64,000 nucleotides of DNA, from NCBI RefSeq assembly GCF_023656415.1, contig NZ_JAMOIL010000016.1, positions 1 through 64,000 on the forward strand. Reading direction: 5' to 3'. A program made the position numbers and the translations under genes. Below the pieces are notes generated by a model, which searched no databases, was not told the origin of the DNA, and saw only the letters and a list, made by a program, of their open reading frames with translations. Source of the stretch: Nocardioides bruguierae. Its GTDB lineage: Bacteria > Actinomycetota > Actinomycetes > Propionibacteriales > Nocardioidaceae. The number at the start of each line of letters is the position of its first letter. The stretch's first letter is position 1. Shown here in pieces: positions 49,457-61,272 of this stretch.

Positions 49457-50532
49457 GCACCGTGTCGAACGTCAAGGACAGGGCGTCCCAGGGAGTCACC
49501 GAGGTGCGCGATCGCGCCCCGTGGCTCGACCACCTGATCCGGATGCAGCAGCACTACGGCAACACCTACGCCGCCCAGCAGGCCGGGGCGATCACCTACT
49601 TCGCGTTCCTGTCCTTCTTCCCGGTGCTGGCGATCGCGTTCTTCGTCGTCGGCCTGGTCTCCAACATCTGGCCGAACGCCAACGAGGCCCTGCGCGACGC
49701 GATCTCGGCGATGTTCCCCGAGATCATCGGCCCCAACGAGGGGGACCTCCAGCTCAGCGACTTCCGCACCTTCTCCGGCCTCGCCGGCGTGCTGGGCTTC
49801 GTCGCGGTGCTCTACTCCGGGCTCGGGTGGATCTCCGCCCTGCGCCGTGCCCTGGGCGCGGTCTTCGAGCAGTCCGACGACGAGCGGCTGGGGTTCGTCC
49901 CCGGCAAGCTGCGCGACCTGGCGACGCTGACCCTCCTCGGGCTCACCCTCCTGCTCACCGTGGCGCTCAGCGGCGTCCTGAGCCGCTACGCCCCCGCGAT
50001 CCTGGGGTTCTTCGAGCTCGACGAGGAGCTCGGCGGGCTCGTCTCCGTGCTCACCTACGTGCTCAGCATGGCGGCGAACGTCGCCCTGTTCTTCTGGATG
50101 TTCCGGCTGCTCGGTGGGCACGAGGTGCCGAACCGGTCGCTCGTCGGCGGCGCGGTGCTGGGCGCCGTCCTCTTCGAGGTCCTCAAGCAGCTGGCTGCCC
50201 AGGTCATCGGCCTCACGGAGGGCCAGCCCGCCTTCCAGGCGTTCGGCCTCGCCCTCGTGGTGCTGGTGTGGATCAACTACTTCAGCAGGCTGGTCCTCTA
50301 CGCCGCGTGCTGGGCGTGGACGACGGAGCAGGCCCAGGAGGCCCGTGCGGAGCTCGAGGAGCCCGCGGGGGAGCCGGTGCAGGGCCCGCCGCTGCCCAGC
50401 GGCGACGCGAGCCCCGTGCTGGCCGCGGCCGAGGAACCCCGCGGCGGGGGCTGGCGGGCGCCGTTCGCGGCCGGCTCCGCCGTGGCGCTGGCCGCGGTCG
50501 CGCTGACGCGTCGCCTCCGTTCCGGCGAGTAG
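49453..50532 (+). CDS. YihY/BrkB-family membrane protein
   Basis: The 359-residue protein has six membrane helices of the YihY/BrkB type: AAQQAGAITYFAFLSFFPVLAIAFFVVGL, FSGLAGVLGFVAVLYSGLGWISALRRALGAVF, LTLLGLTLLLTVALSGVL and a C-terminal YFSRLVLYAACWAW, with a polar tail. Family members were once called ribonuclease BN, but that enzyme role is not supported; the function is unknown. ATG 49453 follows GGAGGAG and overlaps the 2H-phosphoesterase stop. Confidence 0.87.
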   Translation: MSTVSNVKDRASQGVTEVRDRAPWLDHLIRMQQHYGNTYAAQQAGAITYFAFLSFFPVLAIAFFVVGLVSNIWPNANEALRDAISAMFPEIIGPNEGDLQLSDFRTFSGLAGVLGFVAVLYSGLGWISALRRALGAVFEQSDDERLGFVPGKLRDLATLTLLGLTLLLTVALSGVLSRYAPAILGFFELDEELGGLVSVLTYVLSMAANVALFFWMFRLLGGHEVPNRSLVGGAVLGAVLFEVLKQLAAQVIGLTEGQPAFQAFGLALVVLVWINYFSRLVLYAACWAWTTEQAQEARAELEEPAGEPVQGPPLPSGDASPVLAAAEEPRGGGWRAPFAAGSAVALAAVALTRRLRSGE

Positions 50533-50577
50533 GCCCGGGCAACCACCGAGCCCCCGGACGCCCTCCGGACGCACGAG

Positions 50578-50608
50578 AGCCCCTCACCCGCGCAGCGGGG
50601 GAGGGGCT
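50578..50608. terminator. Terminator between the BrkB gene and sdhB
   Basis: An AGCCCCTC/GAGGGGCT stem with an inner CCCGC/GCGGG pair and a 3-nt loop is followed by TTTCGT on the plus strand. It lies between convergent genes and probably serves both. Confidence 0.85.
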
Positions 50609-50637
50609 TTCGTCAGCCGCGAGTCAGTGGCGGTGGG

Positions 50638-51377
50638 TCAGTGACCGTTCTTCAGCGCGGTGCGCAGGTCCTTGTTCAGCTGGGAGATCACGTCGAGCGG
50701 GATCTCCTTCGGGCAGGCGCTGGCGCACTCGCCGATGTTGGTGCAGCCGCCGAAGCCCTCGGCGTCGTGCTGGCCGACCATGGAGACCACGCGGTCCCAG
50801 CGCTCCGGCTGGCCCTGCGGCAGCTCACCGAGGTGGGTGATCTTCGCGCCGAGGAACAGCGAGGCGGAGCCGTTGGGGCAGGCCGCGACGCAGGCGCCGC
50901 AGCCGATGCACGTGGCGGTGTTGAAGGCACGCATCGCCTTGTCGCGGGGCGCCGGCACCGAGTTGGCCTCGGGGGCGGAGCCGGTGTTCGCGGAGACGTA
51001 GCCGCCGGACTGGATGATCCGGTCGAAGGCGGAGCGGTCGACCATCAGGTCCTTGACCACCGGGAAGGCCCCGGCACGCCACGGCTCGATGGTGATGGTG
51101 TCGCCGTCGTTGAACGAGCGCATGTGCAGCTGGCAGGTCGTGGTGACCTCCGGCCCGTGCGCCTCGCCGTTGATCATCAGCGAGCACGCGCCGCAGATGC
51201 CCTCGCGGCAGTCGTGGTCGAAGGTGACGGGGTCCTCGCCCTTGGCGTTGAGGTCCTCGTTCAGGACGTCGAGCATCTCCAGGAAGGACATGTCCTCGGA
51301 GACCGAGTCCAGCTGGTAGGTCTTGAGCGCGCCCGTCGCGGTCGCGTTCGCCTGCCGCCAGATCTTGAGGGTGAGTC

Positions 51378-51381
<4 letters not shown>
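50638..51381 (-). CDS. sdhB: Succinate dehydrogenase iron-sulfur subunit
   Basis: The 247-residue subunit holds the 2Fe-2S ligands [26 protein letters not shown], the 4Fe-4S group [14 protein letters not shown] and the third cluster motif [15 protein letters not shown]. It passes electrons from SdhA to the membrane anchor. GTG 51381 overlaps the sdhA stop. The order sdhC-sdhA-sdhB without sdhD is the single-anchor type of actinobacteria such as Corynebacterium. Confidence 0.95.
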
Positions 51382-53402
<2,021 letters not shown>

Positions 53403-53426
53403 GTGAGGTGTCCTCTCAGCGGGGGG

Positions 53427-54128
53427 TCAGTAGGTGATCACGCCGAAGAGCGTGAACAGCGGCACGAGGGAGAACCCGCCGGCGATGACGACGGCCACGA
53501 CCCAGCCCGCGATCTTGGCGCGCTTGCGCGCCACCGGGGAGGTGGTGAAGCCCAGCGTCTGCATGGCGCTCCAGGTGCCGTGGTGCAGGTGCATGCCCAG
53601 GGCGGCCATGGCGATCAGGTAGATGATCGTCAGCCACCAGGTGGAGAAGGAGTCCACGACCAGCTGGTAGGGGTTGTTGGTCTCGCCGCCGGTCACGTTG
53701 ACCTTGCCGATGGTGAAGTTCAGCAGGTGCCAGATGATGAAGGCCAGCAGCGTGATGCCGCCCCACCGCATCGTCCGCGAGGAGAGCGAGGAGTGGACGT
53801 TCTTCTTCACCGCGTACTTGACCCGGCGCGCCTCGTTCGACCGACGCCACAGCTTCGCCGCGCTGTAGACGTGGGCGACCAGCGACACGATCAGCACGAT
53901 GCGGATCACCCACAGCGCGCCGCTGTAGGGGAGCATCGGCTCGCCCAGCGTGCGCAGGTGCTCGGCGTACTCGTTGAAGGCCACCTCCCCCGCGAACGCG
54001 TGCAGGTTGCCGTACATGTGCAGCAGCGTGAAGGCGATGAAGATCAGCCCGCTGCCGGCCATGACGATCTTGAGCGTGATCATCGAGCGCGACGCACGCG
54101 CTCCTCGTACGAGAGTCGGTGTTGCCAC
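53427..54128 (-). CDS. sdhC: Succinate dehydrogenase cytochrome b membrane anchor
   Basis: The 233-residue protein has five membrane helices and conserved heme-ligand histidines, e.g. in FTLLHMYGNLHAFAG, IVSLVAHVYSAAK, IIWHLLNFTIG and MHLHHGTWSAMQ, as in di-heme menaquinone-linked complex II. GTG 54128 is preceded by TAACCT seven bases upstream, so the sdhCAB mRNA may be leaderless; a GGGAGAGG element further upstream is the alternative. Confidence 0.92.
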   Translation of the reverse strand: MATPTLVRGARASRSMITLKIVMAGSGLIFIAFTLLHMYGNLHAFAGEVAFNEYAEHLRTLGEPMLPYSGALWVIRIVLIVSLVAHVYSAAKLWRRSNEARRVKYAVKKNVHSSLSSRTMRWGGITLLAFIIWHLLNFTIGKVNVTGGETNNPYQLVVDSFSTWWLTIIYLIAMAALGMHLHHGTWSAMQTLGFTTSPVARKRAKIAGWVVAVVIAGGFSLVPLFTLFGVITY

Positions 54129-54360
54129 GGCCGGTAGGTTACCTCTCCCGCGACGTGGCGCTCACCACGGCCTGTGTGACAAACGCCTCTGCCGTGGCGG
54201 CCCTGGGCGGGGTTGACCTCCCGGGCGTCCCGGCGTCCGGCCCCGGCGACGAGGTCGGAGGTCCTGCCGGGCCCGGACCTCCCTCACCAGCGGGCGCAAG
54301 CGTCCGTCGAGCAGATCACACCGGGTGGCGGGCGTCACTGCCTCGGCCTAGGGTCCCCTC

Positions 54361-56157
54361 ATGAGCAGTCCCCGCCCCACCGACGGCCCTGACCAGGGCA
54401 CCCTCGCGCTCGCGACCCCCGAGGACGAGCGGCCGGTCGCGGCCTGGGAGGCGGCCGCCTCCGCCGTCCTGCGCAAGGCCCGTCGGCTCGGCGAGGACGA
54501 CGCCGACGGCCTGGTCTGGCAGAAGCTGACCCGACGGACGCTGGACGGCGTCGGGGTGACGCCGCTGGGCACCGCGGCCTCGGTCGCGGACCTCCCGGAG
54601 CGGGAGCGGCCGAGGGTCGCCCGCGGCTGGGACGTGCGCGGGCTGGTCGAGCCGATGCCGGCCGACCTCGCCAGGGAGACCGCGCTGGCGGACCTCGACG
54701 GCGGCACCACCTCGGTGTGGCTGCAGCTCGACGAGGAGACGGCCACCGGCGAGGACCTGACCGACGAGCTGGCCGAGCGCCTGGACGGCGTCCTGCTCGA
54801 CCTGGCCGGCGTCGTGCTCGACGCCCCGGCCGCCCCCCTCGCGGCGGCCGACGCCTTCCTCTCCGTGCTGGGCTCCTCCCTGGAGGAGGGTGTCCTGCCC
54901 GCCCGCGGCACCAACCTCGGCTGCCCGGCCGACGCCGACGCCGACGCGCTGGTCGCGGTGGCCCGCCTGGCCCAGAGCGCCGGTGTCGCCGGCGTGGTGG
55001 TGGACGGCACCGCGGTCCACGACCGCGGAGCCTCCGACGCCACGGAGCTGGCCCACGTCCTGGCCTCCGGGGTGCGGGTGCTGCGGGTGCTCGAGGCGGG
55101 TGGCCTCCCGCCGCTGGTGGCGTCGACGCTGATCGAGCTCCGGGTCGCCGTCACCGACGAGCAGCTCGCCTCGGTCGCCAAGGTGCGGGCTCTGCGTCGG
55201 CTCTGGGACCGGGTGCTGGAGGTGAGCACGGGGCACGCCGGCGTGGGGTCGCGCATCCACGCGGTCACGAGCCGGCCGATGATGACGCGCTACGACTCCT
55301 ACACGAACATGCTGCGCACCACGGTCGCCGCGTTCTCCGCAGGCGTCGGCGGGGCGGACGCCGTCACCGTGCTGCCCTTCGACGCCCCGCTGGGCCGCTC
55401 GGAATCCTTCGGTCGCCGCATCGCGCGCAACACCTCCCACCTGCTGGTCGAGGAGTCGCACGTCGCCCGGGTCGCCGACCCCGCCGGCGGCTCGTACGCG
55501 ATCGAGCGGCTGACCCACGACCTCGCCGAGGCCGCCTGGGCGCTGTTCGTCGACCTCGACACCCCCGATGGCCCGGACCTCGGCCTGCTGGAGGCGCGGA
55601 TCGCCGCGACGGTGGCCGAGCGCGACACCCAGGTCGCCACCCGGAGGCGTCCGGTCACCGGCGTCTCGGAGTTCCCCGACCTGGCCGAGGACCTGCCCGT
55701 GCGGGAGCCGTCGGCCGCGTTCCAGGACGTCGTGGGATGGGCCCGTGCGTACGAGGCGATGCGCGACGAGCCCCCGGCCCGGCACGCCTTCCTCGCGACC
55801 CTCGGCCCCGTCGCCCAGCACACCGCCCGCGCCACGTTCGCCACCAACCTGCTGGCCGCCGGCGGGATCGCCGTCGACGTCGCGGGCGCCACCACCGGCC
55901 CCGACGACCTGGTCGCGGCCTACGACGGCCAGCCCGTCGTCGTCCTCGCGGGCAGCGACCCGACCTACGAGGAGTGGGGCGCCGCCGCGGCCGAGGCCCT
56001 GCGCGCCGCGGGCGCCACCCGCGTGGTGGTCGCGGGCAAGCCGGCCGACCACGCCGACGACTCCTGCGCCATGGGCGTGGACGCGCTCGCGTTCCTGACC
56101 CGCACCAGAGCGGCTCTCGGGGCCGCGTTCGAGAGCACCGAGGGGGAGTCGCTGTGA
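54361..56157 (+). CDS. mutA: Methylmalonyl-CoA mutase small (beta) subunit
   Basis: The 598-residue subunit resembles the large subunit ([59 protein letters not shown]) but its C-terminal domain lacks the cobalamin motif DxHxxG, as normal for this non-catalytic partner. It supports the isomerisation of methylmalonyl-CoA to succinyl-CoA. TAGGGT ends 6 bases before the ATG, consistent with a leaderless mRNA. Its stop overlaps mutB in GTGA. Confidence 0.93.
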   Translation: MSSPRPTDGPDQGTLALATPEDERPVAAWEAAASAVLRKARRLGEDDADGLVWQKLTRRTLDGVGVTPLGTAASVADLPERERPRVARGWDVRGLVEPMPADLARETALADLDGGTTSVWLQLDEETATGEDLTDELAERLDGVLLDLAGVVLDAPAAPLAAADAFLSVLGSSLEEGVLPARGTNLGCPADADADALVAVARLAQSAGVAGVVVDGTAVHDRGASDATELAHVLASGVRVLRVLEAGGLPPLVASTLIELRVAVTDEQLASVAKVRALRRLWDRVLEVSTGHAGVGSRIHAVTSRPMMTRYDSYTNMLRTTVAAFSAGVGGADAVTVLPFDAPLGRSESFGRRIARNTSHLLVEESHVARVADPAGGSYAIERLTHDLAEAAWALFVDLDTPDGPDLGLLEARIAATVAERDTQVATRRRPVTGVSEFPDLAEDLPVREPSAAFQDVVGWARAYEAMRDEPPARHAFLATLGPVAQHTARATFATNLLAAGGIAVDVAGATTGPDDLVAAYDGQPVVVLAGSDPTYEEWGAAAAEALRAAGATRVVVAGKPADHADDSCAMGVDALAFLTRTRAALGAAFESTEGESL

Positions 56158-58340
56158 GCGTCCCGACCAGCTTCACCGGCCTGCCGCTGACCGCCGCGCC
56201 GGGCGAGCGGGGCACCGGCCCCGACTGGACCATGGGTTGGGGCCAGGACGAGACCTGGACCAGCCCCGAGGGGATCGAGGTCAAGCAGTCCTACGGGCCC
56301 TCCGACCTCGCGGGCCTGGACGCGCTCGACACCCTGCCGGGGCTCAGCCCGTTCCTGCGGGGGCCCTACCCGACGATGTACACGACCCAGCCGTGGACGA
56401 TCCGGCAGTACGCGGGCTTCTCCACGGCCGAGGCGTCCAACGCCTTCTACCGCCGCAACCTGGCGGCCGGGCAGAAGGGCCTCTCGGTCGCCTTCGACCT
56501 GGCCACCCACCGCGGCTACGACTCCGACCACCCGCGCGTGCGCGGCGACGTCGGCATGGCGGGCGTCGCGATCGACTCCATCTACGACGCGCGCACCCTG
56601 TTCGACGGCATCCCGCTGGACAAGATGTCGGTCTCGATGACGATGAACGGTGCCGTGCTGCCCGTGCTCGCGCTCTACATCGCGGCGGCCGAGGAGCAGG
56701 GGGTGAAGCCGGAGCAGCTGAGCGGGACCATCCAGAACGACATCCTCAAGGAGTTCATGGTCCGCAACACCTACATCTACCCGCCGGCGCCGAGCATGCG
56801 GATCATCTCCGACATCTTCGGGTTCACCGCCGCGCGGATGCCGCGGTTCAACTCCATCTCGATCTCCGGCTACCACATGCAGGAGGCCGGGGCGACGAAC
56901 GACCTCGAGCTCGCCTACACGCTGGCCGACGGCGTCGAGTACATCCGCGCCGGCCTCGAGGCCGGCCTCGACATCGACGCCTTCGCTCCGCGGCTGTCCT
57001 TCTTCTGGGCCATCGGGATGAACTTCTTCTCCGAGGTCGCGAAGATGCGCGCCGCCCGCGCGCTCTGGGCGCGGCTCGTGCGCCAGTTCGACCCGCAGAA
57101 CCCCAAGTCGCTCTCGCTGCGCACGCACAGCCAGACCTCCGGCTGGTCGCTGACCGCCCAGGACGTGTTCAACAACGTGGGACGCACCTGCATCGAGGCG
57201 ATGGCGGCGACCCAGGGCCACACGCAGTCGCTGCACACCAACGCCCTGGACGAGGCGATCGCGCTGCCGACCGACTTCTCCGCGCGCATCGCCCGCAACA
57301 CCCAGCTGCTGCTGCAGCAGGAGTCCGGCACCACCGGCACCATCGATCCCTGGGGCGGCTCCTACTACGTCGAGCGGCTCACCCACGACCTCGCGGAGAA
57401 GGCCTGGGCGCACATCATGGAGGCCGAGGCCGCCGGTGGCATGGCCGCCGCGATCGAGCAGGGCATCCCGAAGATGCGCATCGAGGAGGCGGCCGCCCGC
57501 ACCCAGGCGCGCATCGACTCCGGCGCCCAGAAGGTCATCGGGGTCAACACCTTCCGCCCGGCCGCCGAGGACCACCTCGACGTCCTGCGCGTCGACAACG
57601 ACGAGGTCTACCGCGCCCAGGTCGCCAAGCTCGAGCGGCTGCGCGCCGAGCGGGACGCGGGCGAGGTCGCCGCGGCGCTGGAGAAGATCACGAACGCGGC
57701 CGAGCAGGGCGCCGGGCCGGGCCTGGAGGGCAACCTCCTGGGCCTGGCGGTCGACGCCGCGCGGGCCAAGGCGACCGTCGGGGAGATCTCGGACGCGCTG
57801 GAGAAGGTCTACGGGCGCCACCAGGCCGTCATCCGTACGATCTCCGGCGTGTACCGCGACACGGCTGCCGAGGGCGAGGGCGGGTCCGCCGTCACCCAGG
57901 TGCTGGCCGAGACCGAGGAGTTCGCCGAGGCCGAGGGCCGCCGCCCGCGCATCCTCGTGGCCAAGATGGGCCAGGACGGCCACGACCGCGGCCAGAAGGT
58001 GATCGTCTCGGCCTTCGCCGACATGGGCTTCGACGTCGACGTCGGGCCGCTGTTCTCCACCCCCGAGGAGGTCGCGCAGCAGGCCGTCGACAACGACGTG
58101 CACATCGTCGGCGTCTCCTCGCTCGCCGCCGGCCACCTCGCGCTGCTCCCCGCGCTGCGGCAGGCGCTGGCGGACCAGGGGCGTGAGGACATCATGGTCG
58201 TCATCGGCGGCGTCATCCCGCCCGACGACGTGCCCACGCTCAAGCAGATGGGCGCGGCCGAGGTGTTCCTGCCGGGCACGGTGATCGCCGAGTCCGCGCT
58301 GTCGCTGCTCGCCGGCCTGCGCGAGCAGCTCGGGCACTGA
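56154..58340 (+). CDS. mutB: Methylmalonyl-CoA mutase large (alpha) subunit
   Basis: The 728-residue catalytic subunit contains a barrel domain ([81 protein letters not shown]) and a C-terminal B12 domain with D608-H610-G613 of QDGHDRG, H610 being the cobalt ligand. It makes succinyl-CoA from methylmalonyl-CoA, feeding propionate, odd-chain and branched amino acid carbon into the TCA cycle. It overlaps meaB by one base. Confidence 0.96.
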   Translation: MSVPTSFTGLPLTAAPGERGTGPDWTMGWGQDETWTSPEGIEVKQSYGPSDLAGLDALDTLPGLSPFLRGPYPTMYTTQPWTIRQYAGFSTAEASNAFYRRNLAAGQKGLSVAFDLATHRGYDSDHPRVRGDVGMAGVAIDSIYDARTLFDGIPLDKMSVSMTMNGAVLPVLALYIAAAEEQGVKPEQLSGTIQNDILKEFMVRNTYIYPPAPSMRIISDIFGFTAARMPRFNSISISGYHMQEAGATNDLELAYTLADGVEYIRAGLEAGLDIDAFAPRLSFFWAIGMNFFSEVAKMRAARALWARLVRQFDPQNPKSLSLRTHSQTSGWSLTAQDVFNNVGRTCIEAMAATQGHTQSLHTNALDEAIALPTDFSARIARNTQLLLQQESGTTGTIDPWGGSYYVERLTHDLAEKAWAHIMEAEAAGGMAAAIEQGIPKMRIEEAAARTQARIDSGAQKVIGVNTFRPAAEDHLDVLRVDNDEVYRAQVAKLERLRAERDAGEVAAALEKITNAAEQGAGPGLEGNLLGLAVDAARAKATVGEISDALEKVYGRHQAVIRTISGVYRDTAAEGEGGSAVTQVLAETEEFAEAEGRRPRILVAKMGQDGHDRGQKVIVSAFADMGFDVDVGPLFSTPEEVAQQAVDNDVHIVGVSSLAAGHLALLPALRQALADQGREDIMVVIGGVIPPDDVPTLKQMGAAEVFLPGTVIAESALSLLAGLREQLGH

Positions 58341-59374
58341 TGCCGGGCTCGCCCGACCTGCCGGACCTCGACGAGCGCTCGGCCACCCGCGTGGCGGCGC
58401 TCGTCGAGGGCGTCCGGGCCGGTCGCCGTGCCCAGGTCGCGCAGGCCATCACGCTGGTCGAGTCGAGCCGACCGCAGCACCGGGCGATGGCCCGCGCGCT
58501 GCTCACCGGCATCGCCGACCTGGCCGCCGGGCCCGGCGTCGTGCGCGTCGGCGTCTCCGGGGTGCCCGGCGTCGGCAAGTCCACGTTCATCGAGGGCCTC
58601 GGGGTGCGGCTGACGCAGGCCGGCCACCGCGTCGGGGTGCTGGCCGTGGACCCCTCGTCCGTGCGCACCGGCGGCTCCGTGCTCGGTGACAAGACACGGA
58701 TGGGCCGCCTCTCCTCCGAGCCGGCCGCGTTCATCCGCCCCTCCCCGTCGGCGGGCACGCTGGGCGGCGTCGCGCGCGCCACGGTGCAGGCGATGACCGT
58801 GCTGGAGGCCGCCGGCTTCGATGTGGTGCTCGTGGAGACCGTCGGCGTGGGCCAGAGCGAGGTGACGGTGGCCGGGATGGTCGACACGTTCCTCTTCCTC
58901 ACCCTGGCCCGCACCGGCGACCAGCTCCAGGGGATCAAGAAGGGCATCCTCGAGATCGCCGACGTCATCGCGGTCAACAAGGCCGACGGCGACCGGGCGG
59001 TCGAGGCCCGCGCCGCCGCCCGCGACCTGGCCGGCGCGCTGCGCATGGTGCGCGGTCACGACGAGTGGGCGCCTCCGGTGGTCACCTGCTCCGGGCTGCA
59101 CGGGGACGGCGTCGAGGACCTCTGGCAGCGGGTGCAGGCGCACCGCGAGCACCTCGGCGAGGCCGGCCTGGGTGCCAAGCGCGCCGAGCAGCAGCTGGAC
59201 TTCACCTGGGCCCTGGTGCGCGACGAGCTGGACCAGCGCCTGCGGCTCTCGCCCGGCGTCCGGGCGGTGCGGGACGAGGTGCGCGCCGCCGTCCTCGCCG
59301 GAGAGCTGCCCGCGACCGTGGCCGCCGACCGGCTGCTGGCGGCCTTCGACGCGGCCCCGACCGGGACGTCTTAA
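58340..59374 (+). CDS. meaB: MeaB-type GTPase chaperone of methylmalonyl-CoA mutase
   Basis: The 344-residue G protein has Walker A GVPGVGKSTFIEGLG, VDPSSVRTGGSVLGDKTRMGRLS with base switch, the DVVLVETVGVGQSEVTVAGMVDTFL region and NKADGD for guanine. MeaB loads and protects the cobalamin mutase. The start (ATG 58340) shares a base with the mutB stop. The next gene is 98 bases on and belongs to a different module. Confidence 0.94.
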   Translation: MPGSPDLPDLDERSATRVAALVEGVRAGRRAQVAQAITLVESSRPQHRAMARALLTGIADLAAGPGVVRVGVSGVPGVGKSTFIEGLGVRLTQAGHRVGVLAVDPSSVRTGGSVLGDKTRMGRLSSEPAAFIRPSPSAGTLGGVARATVQAMTVLEAAGFDVVLVETVGVGQSEVTVAGMVDTFLFLTLARTGDQLQGIKKGILEIADVIAVNKADGDRAVEARAAARDLAGALRMVRGHDEWAPPVVTCSGLHGDGVEDLWQRVQAHREHLGEAGLGAKRAEQQLDFTWALVRDELDQRLRLSPGVRAVRDEVRAAVLAGELPATVAADRLLAAFDAAPTGTS

Positions 59375-59472
59375 CTTTCTCCGGCCCGTGCGGTTTGGGG
59401 TGGTGACAAGTGGGGCACGACACGGGGGACCCCGACCCGCCCCGGGTCACCACCTACTCGGAGGGCCACTCC

Positions 59473-59766
59473 ATGAGCAACGGTTCCATCTCCGTCGTCC
59501 ACGGCGACATCGAGACCCAGGCCAAGCACCTGGCCAGCATCAAGAACGAGCTCGAGTCGATCCTCGACAAGGCCAAGCGCCAGGTCGACAACCTGCGGGA
59601 GTCCGGTGGCTTCGCCTCCGCCGCGGGTGACTCCTTCAACATCACCTACTCCGAGTGGAACGACGCCAGCGTGAAGAGCGTCGGCCTGCTCGAGGAGATG
59701 TCCACCTACCTCACCAAGGCCTCCACCGCGTTCGCGGACATCGACTCCGCCTACACCCTGAAGTGA
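59473..59766 (+). CDS. WXG100-family protein (ESAT-6-like)
   Basis: This 97-residue all-helical protein has the size of ESAT-6/CFP-10 proteins, the substrates of type VII secretion. The helical hairpin turn, normally WxG, reads GGFASAAGDSF here, and a tryptophan follows in YSEWNDAS. No YxxxD/E tail is visible at the end, so it may be secreted through a partner. The ATG follows the GGAGGGCC region. The DNA right after the stop is abnormal (see the next entry). Confidence 0.8.
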   Translation: MSNGSISVVHGDIETQAKHLASIKNELESILDKAKRQVDNLRESGGFASAAGDSFNITYSEWNDASVKSVGLLEEMSTYLTKASTAFADIDSAYTLK

Positions 59767-59880
59767 CCCCCGCGTCGGGGGGGGGGGGGGGGGGGCGCCG
59801 CCCCCCCCCCCCCCCGGGCGGGGGGGGCGACGAACGCCAAGGGACCCCACAGCCACTCCCCCTACACCCTGACTTGACCC
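59767..59880. other. Poly-G/poly-C tract and degraded copy of the gene end
   Basis: G19 (59777-59795), CGCCG, C15 (59801-59815), then a further G8 run are followed by a degraded copy of the WXG100 3' end: CTACACCCTGACTTGACCCC near 59861 mimics CTACACCCTGAAGTGACCCC of the real gene. No coding role is likely. The simplest reading is a sequencing/assembly error at a strong hairpin. Confidence 0.75.
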
Positions 59881-59887
59881 CGGGTTC

Positions 59888-59916
59888 GGCGGCCCGGGAC
59901 CCGTGCCCGGGCCGCC
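59888..59916 (+). terminator. Hairpin before the second T7SS gene
   Basis: An 11-bp stem (59888-59898 with 59906-59916) and a 7-nt loop may be the true terminator of the WXG100 gene, displaced by the abnormal insert before it. Confidence 0.6.
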
Positions 59917-59938
59917 GACGTGCTCCGGAGGAGCGAGC

Positions 59939-60364
59939 ATGATCGACCTGGCCGACCCCGAGGCCATCGAGGCCGTCGCCGCCCGGCTCGACGCGCGCGC
60001 CGAGGAGGTGCGCGAGGGGCGCCGCGGCTTCGACGCGAAGGTCGCAGGCGTGGCCTGGTCCTCCGACGGCGCCGACGACTACCGCGGCCGGTGCGAGGAG
60101 ATGTCCCGCGCGATCCAGCGCAACGTGACCGACCTCGAGCAGGCTGCCGACGACCTCCGGGCGCACGCCGAGGCGGTGCGTCGCCGCCTCGCGTGGATGG
60201 AGGACATGGTGGACCAGCTGAGACGGCAGGCGGAGGCGGCCTGGGAGGCGGGCCGGGACACGGTCGAGGAGGGCGTGGACGCCGCCCGGGACCTCACCGA
60301 GGCCACGTTCGAGTGGGGCGAGGACCAGGTGGAGAGCGCCTGGAAGAAGGTGCTCTCGTGGTGA
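59939..60364 (+). CDS. Helical WXG100-like protein of the T7SS locus
   Basis: The 141-residue protein is predicted almost entirely helical and charged (AIEAVAARLDARAEEVREGRRGFDAKVAGVAWSSDGADDYRGRCEEM). VAWSSDGADDYRGRCE replaces the WxG turn at about residues 38-52; coiled-coil-like heptads follow, ending in TFEWGEDQVESAWKKVLSW. GGAGGAG before the ATG is a good ribosome site. The GTGA overlap with the next gene joins it to a four-gene operon. A partner or chaperone role in secretion is inference. Confidence 0.75.
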   Translation: MIDLADPEAIEAVAARLDARAEEVREGRRGFDAKVAGVAWSSDGADDYRGRCEEMSRAIQRNVTDLEQAADDLRAHAEAVRRRLAWMEDMVDQLRRQAEAAWEAGRDTVEEGVDAARDLTEATFEWGEDQVESAWKKVLSW

Positions 60365-61272
60365 CCGTCGCCGTGGGACCGTCCGACCGGCGGGCCGCGA
60401 GCCGGCACGTCGAGCTGGGGCTCGCGGGCCTGGTGGCCCTGTCCCGGGCCTGTGCGGACGCAAGCCTGCCACCCCTCCCGGACCTCGGCGCCGCGCTCGA
60501 GCGCGACCCCGACCTCTCCCTGGTCGACCTCGCCCCCGAGCTCGAGGCGGCCCGTACGGCCCTCGTCGCCCGCGACGTCCTGGACGTGGACGCTGCCCCC
60601 ACCGACGCGCTGCGCACCCAGGCGGCTGGCTTCGCCGCCGCGAGGACCCGGCTCTCGGTCTCCCTGGCGGGCGGCGGTCACCACCTGCGGCTGAGCACCT
60701 GGGCCGCCGACGGCGTGGGCGGGATGCTCGTGCGCTCCGGCGAGCGCTGCGCCCTGCGGGCCTTCGACGCCCGCTCGTGGGGCGAGGAGCTCCTCGCGGT
60801 CCTCCCACGGCACTCGGCGGACACCGGTCGCTGGCCGGGCACCGAGGACGACACCCCTGCACCTCGCGCAGGCGCCGAGCGGTCCGAGCGGCTGGTCGTC
60901 CCGCTGCGGCTGCTGACCTCCGTCGCCGGTGACGAGACCTTCGTCGAGACCCTCGATCCCGCGGTCGAGGCCGCGGCGCGCGCACTGGCGGCCGAGCTCA
61001 CGGGCGCCGCGACGGTGGAGGCGGAGCGCGCCACCCGCTGGCGCGAGGGCGTCGTCGCCGTCCTGCACGCCCGCGCCCCGGTGCTGCCGCCGCGGACGCA
61101 GGGCAGCGTGCACGTCGCGGCGGCCGACCTGGTCTGGTTCCTCGTCGAGGACGGGTGGTGGTCGGCCCGTCGTTCCCGGCACGCGGGCGAGCCGGTCGTC
61201 GTGCTCGAGCCCGCCGACCGACGGGGCCTGGTCTCCGCGCTCGCCGCGCTCGTGATCGAGGCGCGCAGGTGA
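60361..61272 (+). CDS. Possible ESX secretion-associated protein (EspG-like), unassigned
   Basis: The 303-residue soluble alpha/beta protein has no membrane segment or catalytic motif that I can name. Size, position between helical substrates and a hydrolase, and a middle beta-rich part (LRLSTWAADGVGGMLVRSGERCALRAFDARSWGEELLAVLP) recall EspG-type chaperones, but the resemblance is only general. GTG 60361 and the downstream GTG each overlap the neighbour by four bases. Confidence 0.6.
   Translation: MTVAVGPSDRRAASRHVELGLAGLVALSRACADASLPPLPDLGAALERDPDLSLVDLAPELEAARTALVARDVLDVDAAPTDALRTQAAGFAAARTRLSVSLAGGGHHLRLSTWAADGVGGMLVRSGERCALRAFDARSWGEELLAVLPRHSADTGRWPGTEDDTPAPRAGAERSERLVVPLRLLTSVAGDETFVETLDPAVEAAARALAAELTGAATVEAERATRWREGVVAVLHARAPVLPPRTQGSVHVAAADLVWFLVEDGWWSARRSRHAGEPVVVLEPADRRGLVSALAALVIEARR

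Noticed and set aside
54129..54360. Possible cobalamin riboswitch before the B12-dependent mutase
   Set aside because: No B12-box-like sequence is visible, and the TAGGGT box 6 bases before the ATG implies a leaderless transcript.
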